DNA of 64,000 nucleotides, taken from Desulfosarcina widdelii (GTDB taxonomy: Bacteria > Desulfobacterota > Desulfobacteria > Desulfobacterales > Desulfosarcinaceae). This document shows positions 59,221-64,000 of this stretch, one piece after another. Location: NCBI RefSeq assembly GCF_009688965.1, contig NZ_AP021875.1, forward strand, positions 4,898,001 through 4,962,000, written 5' to 3'. The notes beneath the pieces are model-generated. The model worked only from the letters and a program-made list of their open reading frames with translations. It did no database searches and was not told where the DNA came from. The stretch's first letter is position 1, and each line of letters starts with the position of its first letter. Made by a program: the position numbers and the translations under genes.

Positions 59221-59292
59221 CGTCATGCCGGACTTGATCCGGTATCCAGAACCCATTGAGATTACTGGACTCCGGCCTACGCCGGAAGGACG
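59221..59292. repeat. short palindromic repeat, REP-like family copy 3
   Basis: CGTCATGCCGGACTTGATCC begins the element and CTGGACTCCGG..GCCGGAAGGACG ends it, matching copy 2 at 29731-29803. Both inner hairpins are present. Confidence 0.8.
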
Positions 59293-59346
59293 AAAAGATG
59301 AGGCTTTCGATTTTTTAAGAGACTGTCAACCTTACCTTAGATACTT

Positions 59347-59390
59347 CCCGGCAATCGCGGGAGCGGCTTCCAGCCGCGATTCGTGCCGGC
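59347..59390. repeat. palindromic hairpin between gcvPB and lipB
   Basis: AATCGCGG (59353-59360) and CCGCGATT (59374-59381) pair, flanked by outer CCGGC/GCCGG arms, around the loop GAGCGGCTTCCAG. It resembles widespread REP-type sequences with a GCGGCTTCCAGCCGCG core. On the plus strand a run of T follows a few bases later. Confidence 0.6.
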
Positions 59391-59426
59391 CCATTTTTTC
59401 GCGGCAAGATGCCGCTATTACGTACG

Positions 59427-60893
59427 TCAACCCTGCAGGCAAGGATGTCTGGCCGCCGCCGTCTCGTCCAGACGACGCACCTTGGGAAACTGGGGCGATT
59501 CGTGCAGACATTCGGGGCACGTCCTGGCTTCCTCGGCGATCTGCTTCAGGGCTTCGATGAACAGGTCAAGCGTCTCCTTGGATTCGGATTCGGTAGGCTC
59601 GATCATGATAGCCCCGCTGACCACCAGCGGGAAGTAGATCGTGGGCGGATGAAATCCATGGTCCATAAGCCGCTTGGCAATGTCCAGGGTGGCCACGTGG
59701 TATTCCTGTTGGTGCTTGTCGGTGAAGACGCACTCGTGCATACAGGGCCGGTCGTAGGGCAGATGATAATGCCCTTTGAGGCTTTCCTTGATATAATTGG
59801 CGTTGAGCACCGCGTACTGGCTGACCTGCTTGAGCTGCCTGCCCAGACTGAGGATATAGCTGTAGGCCCGAACCAGGATGCCGAAGTTGCCGTGAAAGGC
59901 ATGCACCTTGCCCACGGAAAGCGGGCAGTCCTCATCGAGACGATAGCGATCACCGTCTTTTACCACCCGCGGAACGGGGAGAAACGGCTCCAGTTCCTCG
60001 GTTACGCACACCGGGCCGGCACCCGGACCGCCGCCGCCGTGGGGAGTGGAAAAGGTTTTGTGCAGGTTCAGGTGCAACACATCCACTCCGATGTCGCCGA
60101 CATCCACAATTCCCATGATGGCATTCATGTTGGCCCCGTCGCCGTAAACCAGTCCGCCCTTTGCGTGGACGATGTCGGCAACCTGGCGGATATTGCTTTC
60201 GAAGAGCCCCAGGGTGTTGGGATTGGTGATCATGATGCCGGCGGTCTCTTCATCCATCAGATCGGCCACCGTTTCAGGCAGCAGAACGCCGTCCGGTCCG
60301 GATTGGACCGCAACGGGCTTGAAACCGCACAGGGCCGCACTGGCCGGATTGGTGCCGTGGGCAGTGTCCGGGATGAGAACTTTGCTGCGCGGCTTGCCTT
60401 TGTTTTTATGATAGGCGGCGAAAATCAGCATGCCGGTCAGCTCTCCGTGGGAGCCTGCGGCCGGCTGCAGGGTCACGGCCGGCAGTCCGGTGATTTCTCC
60501 CAGAAAATGCTGCAGGTCGAACATGAGGGTCAGGGCGCCCTGGGAGAGGCTTTCCGGCAGCAACGGATGGGCGCCGGCAAATCCGGGAATGGCTGCCTGG
60601 CGCTCGTTGGTTTTGGGGTTGTATTTCATGGTGCAGGAGCCCAGCGGGTACATGCCGCTGTCCACACCGAAGTTCCATTGGGAGAGTTTGGTGAAGTGCC
60701 GGATCACGTCGGGCTCGGACAGGTCCGGGAAATCGGGGCCGTCGCCCACCAGTTTTTCGTCCAGCGGGGCCTTTTCCACGTCGCGGCGGGGCAGGGAGAT
60801 TCCCGTGCGGCCCGGGGAGCCTTTCTCCCAGAGCAGGGGTTCGTTGAAAATCAGGCCGGTGGTTCCCATCTTATCTTTTATTTGGTCTTTCAT
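59427..60893 (-). CDS. gcvPB: glycine dehydrogenase (decarboxylating) subunit 2, P-protein
   Basis: The P-protein decarboxylates glycine and loads aminomethyl on lipoyl-GcvH; this is the PLP-binding subunit of the split form. The 488-residue protein has the PLP Lys in LHLNLHKTFSTPHGGGGPGAGP near residue 270 and YPLGSCTMKYNPK near 85. Its ATG overlaps the gcvPA stop by four bases (ATGA). Confidence 0.96.
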   Translation of the reverse strand: MKDQIKDKMGTTGLIFNEPLLWEKGSPGRTGISLPRRDVEKAPLDEKLVGDGPDFPDLSEPDVIRHFTKLSQWNFGVDSGMYPLGSCTMKYNPKTNERQAAIPGFAGAHPLLPESLSQGALTLMFDLQHFLGEITGLPAVTLQPAAGSHGELTGMLIFAAYHKNKGKPRSKVLIPDTAHGTNPASAALCGFKPVAVQSGPDGVLLPETVADLMDEETAGIMITNPNTLGLFESNIRQVADIVHAKGGLVYGDGANMNAIMGIVDVGDIGVDVLHLNLHKTFSTPHGGGGPGAGPVCVTEELEPFLPVPRVVKDGDRYRLDEDCPLSVGKVHAFHGNFGILVRAYSYILSLGRQLKQVSQYAVLNANYIKESLKGHYHLPYDRPCMHECVFTDKHQQEYHVATLDIAKRLMDHGFHPPTIYFPLVVSGAIMIEPTESESKETLDLFIEALKQIAEEARTCPECLHESPQFPKVRRLDETAAARHPCLQG

Positions 60894-62224
60894 CGGGTCA
60901 CCTCCTTTACCAGGGCATCCAGGTCCTCTTTGGACAGCGTTTCGGTGACGCACATGAGCCAGCAGTCGGCCAGCTCCGGGTAGTAGGGCGCCAGGTTCAA
61001 ACCGGCAACGATCTTCTTTTCCAGCAGGGCCTGCCAGGTATCGGCAAACCCATCGGGAAAACGGACCACGAATTCGTTGAAGGTCGGCGCACTGAACGGC
61101 GAGGCGCATCCGGCGTCGGCCAGGGCGGCTTTGAGATACTCGGCCCGGTCGCGGTTTAGATTCGAAAGTTCACGAATGCCCGTACCGCCCAGGGCCGCCA
61201 TGTACATGGTGGCAGCGGTGGCGCACAGGCCCTGATTGGAACAGATATTGGACGTGGCTTTTTCCCGACGGATATGCTGCTCGCGGGTGGCCAGGGTCAG
61301 CACGAAGCCGGTCTTGCCGTCCTTGTCCGTGGTTTTTCCGATGAGCCGGCCCGGCATGGTGCGCACATATTTCTGGCGGGCGGCGAACATGCCCAAACCG
61401 GGGCCGCCGAAGCTTTGGGGAATGCCCAAGCTCTGGCCTTCGCCGCAGGCGATGTCTGCTCCGCAGGCTCCGGGACTCTTGAGCAGTCCGTAGGCCAAGG
61501 GTTCGCTGAATGCCACCACGAAGAGGGTTTTCGGGTCGGCGTGGATGGTCTGGCCGGCCGCTTCCAGATCCTCGATACAGCCGAAGAAGTTGGGACTTTG
61601 CAGGGCCACACCGGCCAATTCGCCCAGATCGGACAGGCCGGAGAAATCGGTCAGGCCGTCAGCGCCGACGGGCAGTTCGATCACTTCAAAATCCGTGGGC
61701 GCAAAATAGGTCTCGACCACCTTGCGGTACAGGGGGTGCACGGCCCGGGAAACGGCCACCCGCTTGCGGCGGGAGGCCCGGATCGTCATCAGCAGGGCTT
61801 CGGCCAGTCCCGAAGCCCCGTCGTACATGGAGGCGTTGGCCACCTCCATGCCCAGCAGCCGGCAGACCAGGGTCTGGTATTCGTAGATGGTCTGCAGGGT
61901 CCCCTGGCTGATTTCCGGCTGGTAGGGTGTATAGGCGGTGAAGATCTCGCCCCGGAGCAGCAACTGGCGGGTGGTCTCAGGAATGTAATGATTGTAGCTG
62001 CCGGCCCCGAGAAATACCTTATAGGCCGAAGAGGCCCCCATGCCGGCGGCCAGGCGGTCCATGTGCCCGTTGAGTTCCCATTCGGTCAAGGGGTCGGGCA
62101 GGTTCATTTCGTCCTTCCGGCGGCAGTCGTCGGGAATGCTGGAAAAAAGCGCCTCCAGATCCGCCGCGCCCGCCACCTGGAGCATCTGTTGAATGTCTTC
62201 CTGGGTGTGGGGCAGGTATCGCAT
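60890..62224 (-). CDS. gcvPA: glycine dehydrogenase (decarboxylating) subunit 1, P-protein
   Basis: This is the partner subunit of the split P-protein. The 444-residue protein has the family patterns SAYKVFLGAGSYNHYIP near residue 63, ANASMYDGASGLAEALLMT near 130, and RTMPGRLIGKTTDKDGK near 290. AAGGA precedes the ATG. It starts five bases after gcvH. Confidence 0.96.
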   Translation of the reverse strand: MRYLPHTQEDIQQMLQVAGAADLEALFSSIPDDCRRKDEMNLPDPLTEWELNGHMDRLAAGMGASSAYKVFLGAGSYNHYIPETTRQLLLRGEIFTAYTPYQPEISQGTLQTIYEYQTLVCRLLGMEVANASMYDGASGLAEALLMTIRASRRKRVAVSRAVHPLYRKVVETYFAPTDFEVIELPVGADGLTDFSGLSDLGELAGVALQSPNFFGCIEDLEAAGQTIHADPKTLFVVAFSEPLAYGLLKSPGACGADIACGEGQSLGIPQSFGGPGLGMFAARQKYVRTMPGRLIGKTTDKDGKTGFVLTLATREQHIRREKATSNICSNQGLCATAATMYMAALGGTGIRELSNLNRDRAEYLKAALADAGCASPFSAPTFNEFVVRFPDGFADTWQALLEKKIVAGLNLAPYYPELADCWLMCVTETLSKEDLDALVKEVTR

Positions 62225-62229
62225 GGTTG

Positions 62230-62628
62230 CTATCCTTTCAACATTTCGAGGTAGTCGGCCTTGGGTTTGAGGGCGTCGAATTCGCCCGCATCGCTGGCCT
62301 CGATTTCGATCATCCAGCCGCCGTCGTAAGGATCGTTGTTGACCCGCTCGGGTTCGTCGGCCAGGCTTTCGTTGACGGCCGTTACCTTACCGCCCATGGG
62401 CATGTACAGCTCGGATACGGCCTTGACCGACTCCACGGTGCCGAATTCCGCGCCTTTGTCGAAGGTGCTGCCGACCTCGGGCAACTCGACGAAGACGATG
62501 TCGCCCAACTGGTCCTGGGCGTAATCGGAAATGCCGATGCGGACGGTATCGCCATCGGGTTTGGCCCACTCGTGGTCATCGGTGTAGCGAACGTTATCCG
62601 GCAGTTTCAATTCGCTGATCGCTTTCAT
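62230..62628 (-). CDS. gcvH: glycine cleavage system H protein
   Basis: GcvH carries the lipoyl arm that moves between the P, T and L proteins. The 132-residue protein has the lipoyl Lys69 in FGTVESVKAVSELYMPMGG and DHEWAKPDG at the N-terminus. GGGAGG precedes the ATG. It lies between gcvT and gcvPA, with the lipoylation genes lipB and lipA further along on the same strand. Confidence 0.97.
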   Translation of the reverse strand: MKAISELKLPDNVRYTDDHEWAKPDGDTVRIGISDYAQDQLGDIVFVELPEVGSTFDKGAEFGTVESVKAVSELYMPMGGKVTAVNESLADEPERVNNDPYDGGWMIEIEASDAGEFDALKPKADYLEMLKG

Positions 62629-62672
62629 TGATTTCCTCCCTGGTATCGTTGTTGCGATTCAAAGCGCGGCAA

Positions 62673-63953
62673 TTACCGCGACAATAACATTTCTGAAAAT
62701 GGTTTACGGGCGGTGCGGTCGGGGCGTACATCGTCCGTGATGGTGACGGTAATTTTGCGGCGGCTGTCGGCCAGATCCACATGTTCGCCCGGGGACAATT
62801 TCCGATCGACTTTCACAAAGCCGCAGCACAGCCCCCGGGCCTTGAAGGCCTCCGGCCGGTCCGGACTGGCAACGCTGAAAATCCTGCCATCGGCACGTCC
62901 GATGCCCATGTCCGTTGCGCAGGTAAGTACGGTGCCGATGCTGCGGCCGTCGGCATCAAGTACGCGGGATTCTTCGCCGGCCGTTATTTTGCGCAAATCC
63001 TTTCCCACGAAGGCTTGGGTGAAGAGGACTTCGGCGGGATTTTCCAGGGCGGGCCTACCGATGAAATCCTTGGTGAACCCGGTCTGGTCGGCCGTAAAAG
63101 GCAGGGCAAAGGGCCAGGGGTGGTTGATGAACGGCCAGTGGCCGATGTCCTGATGGGAAAGGGGCAGCACGGCGCCGGCCCGCAGGCTGTCCCTTGCGGC
63201 CAGACCGCAGGGTTTGATGCCGTAGGCATAACCGGCGGCAAGCAGGTTTTCCCACAGACTTTCGATTTTATCCGGCGCCAGAAAAATTTCAAAGCCGAAC
63301 TCTCCGGTATAGCCGGTGCGGGACAGCAGGATTGGTGTGCCGTCGTTTAAACGAACGGCATCGGCCACAGGAGAGGCCGGGTCGAAATGTCCCTTGAAGG
63401 AAAAGTAAGGCATGCCGGTAAATACGGCATCCGGATCGGCAAGCAGCGGGGCGAGAATTCTGGCCGCCGCCGGTCCCTGGATGTCCATTTTTCCCAATCG
63501 GTCCGTCAGGTCGACCACTACCGCGTGCCGGCCGCCCCGGTTCTTCTCAAGGTGGTCGGCAATGGCCCCGCCCATGCCGGCATTGACCACCACGAAATAG
63601 CTTTCCGCCGCCATGAAAAAAACGATGGCGTCATCGATGCTGTGGCCTTTTTCGTCCAGAAAGGCGCCGTAGACGGCGCGCCCCGGCCACAGCGGCTTTC
63701 TGGACGGTCCCATACAGGCGTTAAGGTCATTGGTAAAGCAGTGCTGCAGCAGGTCTGATGCATCCGGTCCGGTGACCGTAACGGCCGCCATATGGCTGGT
63801 ATCGAACATGCCGGCCGCGGTGAGGACGGCCAGATGTTCGTCCTTCACTGACGCGTACCACAGGGGCATGTCGTAGCCGCCGAAATCGGCCATGTTGGCG
63901 CCCTGCTTTTTATGCCAACTGTTGAGGGGGGTGGTTTTGATGGTGGTTGGCAT
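62673..63953 (-). CDS. gcvT: aminomethyltransferase (glycine cleavage system T protein)
   Basis: GcvT moves the C1 unit from aminomethyl-lipoyl-GcvH to tetrahydrofolate and releases ammonia. The protein shows NMADFGGYDMPLWYAS and GMFDTSHM near the N-terminus, SRTGYTGEFGFEIFL near residue 215, and GLAARDSLRAGAVLPL near 255. At 426 residues it is about 60 longer than the usual 360-370, with the extra length mostly in the C-terminal half. GATTAGGAGG precedes the ATG. Only 47 bases remain upstream in the window, so a glycine riboswitch cannot be judged. Confidence 0.94.
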   Translation of the reverse strand: MPTTIKTTPLNSWHKKQGANMADFGGYDMPLWYASVKDEHLAVLTAAGMFDTSHMAAVTVTGPDASDLLQHCFTNDLNACMGPSRKPLWPGRAVYGAFLDEKGHSIDDAIVFFMAAESYFVVVNAGMGGAIADHLEKNRGGRHAVVVDLTDRLGKMDIQGPAAARILAPLLADPDAVFTGMPYFSFKGHFDPASPVADAVRLNDGTPILLSRTGYTGEFGFEIFLAPDKIESLWENLLAAGYAYGIKPCGLAARDSLRAGAVLPLSHQDIGHWPFINHPWPFALPFTADQTGFTKDFIGRPALENPAEVLFTQAFVGKDLRKITAGEESRVLDADGRSIGTVLTCATDMGIGRADGRIFSVASPDRPEAFKARGLCCGFVKVDRKLSPGEHVDLADSRRKITVTITDDVRPDRTARKPFSEMLLSR

Positions 63954-64000
63954 GATGCCTCCTAATCAATGCGGTATCTCAAAATATATACGGAACCTTC

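Noticed and set aside
63954-64000. Possible glycine riboswitch before gcvT
   Set aside because: Only 47 bases upstream of gcvT are in the window, too few to hold or exclude one.
1-64000. CRISPR arrays, tRNA or rRNA genes, intact insertion sequences, phage genes
   Set aside because: None was seen: no regularly spaced repeats, no tRNA-like cloverleaf sequence was noticed, and no transposase or integrase motif appears among the frames.

Overview
The window looks like chromosomal DNA of a heterotrophic Desulfobacterota bacterium, most likely a fatty-acid or organic-acid degrading sulfate reducer of the Desulfobacteraceae/Desulfosarcinaceae kind. This is inferred from protein style and gene content: five different acyl-CoA ligases, a FadN/FadA-type beta-oxidation pair, an acyl-CoA transferase, a branched-chain-type ABC transporter with an embedded CoA ligase, many PAS/LuxR signalling proteins and dispersed palindromic repeats. 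No rRNA, tRNA, CRISPR array, phage or intact insertion sequence was seen.

Layout. 1-6.1 kb: small hypothetical proteins, queF plus a lipoprotein, a dihydrouridine synthase, a DUF1848 protein and a metallo-beta-lactamase-fold hydrolase. 6.4-10.4 kb: fadN-fadA behind a sigma70-like promoter that overlaps a FadR-type palindrome. 10.5-11.8 kb: a DAHP synthase gene preceded by a complete-looking transcription attenuator whose 26-codon leader peptide is packed with Phe and Tyr codons. 11.8-16.9 kb: the minus-strand operon ettA-yihY-DUF4126-lysE-like and a small membrane protein. 17.3-21.8 kb: a divergent unit with an OleA-like condensing enzyme on one side and a MaoC-like protein, acyl-CoA ligase and TetR regulator on the other, with two identical-type palindromes between them. 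21.9-25.5 kb: a CoA-transferase/GNAT fusion and a CoA ligase, separated by a short inverted-repeat element. 25.7-33.6 kb: livG-CoA ligase-livH-livM-livK-livF and an LEA14-like lipoprotein. 33.8-41 kb: a GAF-PAS-LuxR regulator, then ptsH-ptsI-smpB-DUF2062-rsmA-response regulator, and trmO. 41.3-48 kb: DUF533 and AIM24-like proteins, another CoA ligase, an alpha/beta hydrolase, a zinc-ribbon lipoprotein, and trpB2 with a Cys-rich small protein. 48.2-53.5 kb: a TetR/aldo-keto reductase divergon with three operator-like palindromes, then a CoA ligase/permease pair. 53.8-56.7 kb: a Cache-HAMP-PAS histidine kinase and its NarL-type response regulator. 57.0-57.3 kb: a TPR pseudogene. 57.5-64 kb: gcvT-gcvH-gcvPA-gcvPB-lipB-lipA, the glycine cleavage system with the enzymes that lipoylate GcvH.

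How it fits together. Much of the window takes up, activates and oxidises carboxylic acids, under TetR-type repressors with three different operator classes. Housekeeping blocks (translation factors, tRNA and rRNA modification, lipoylation) lie between these accessory catabolic units. The most striking regulatory structure is the aromatic-amino-acid attenuator in front of the DAHP synthase gene. The least explained biology is the OleA-like enzyme, which has no oleBCD partners in the window. At least three families of short palindromic repeats sit in the intergenic regions.
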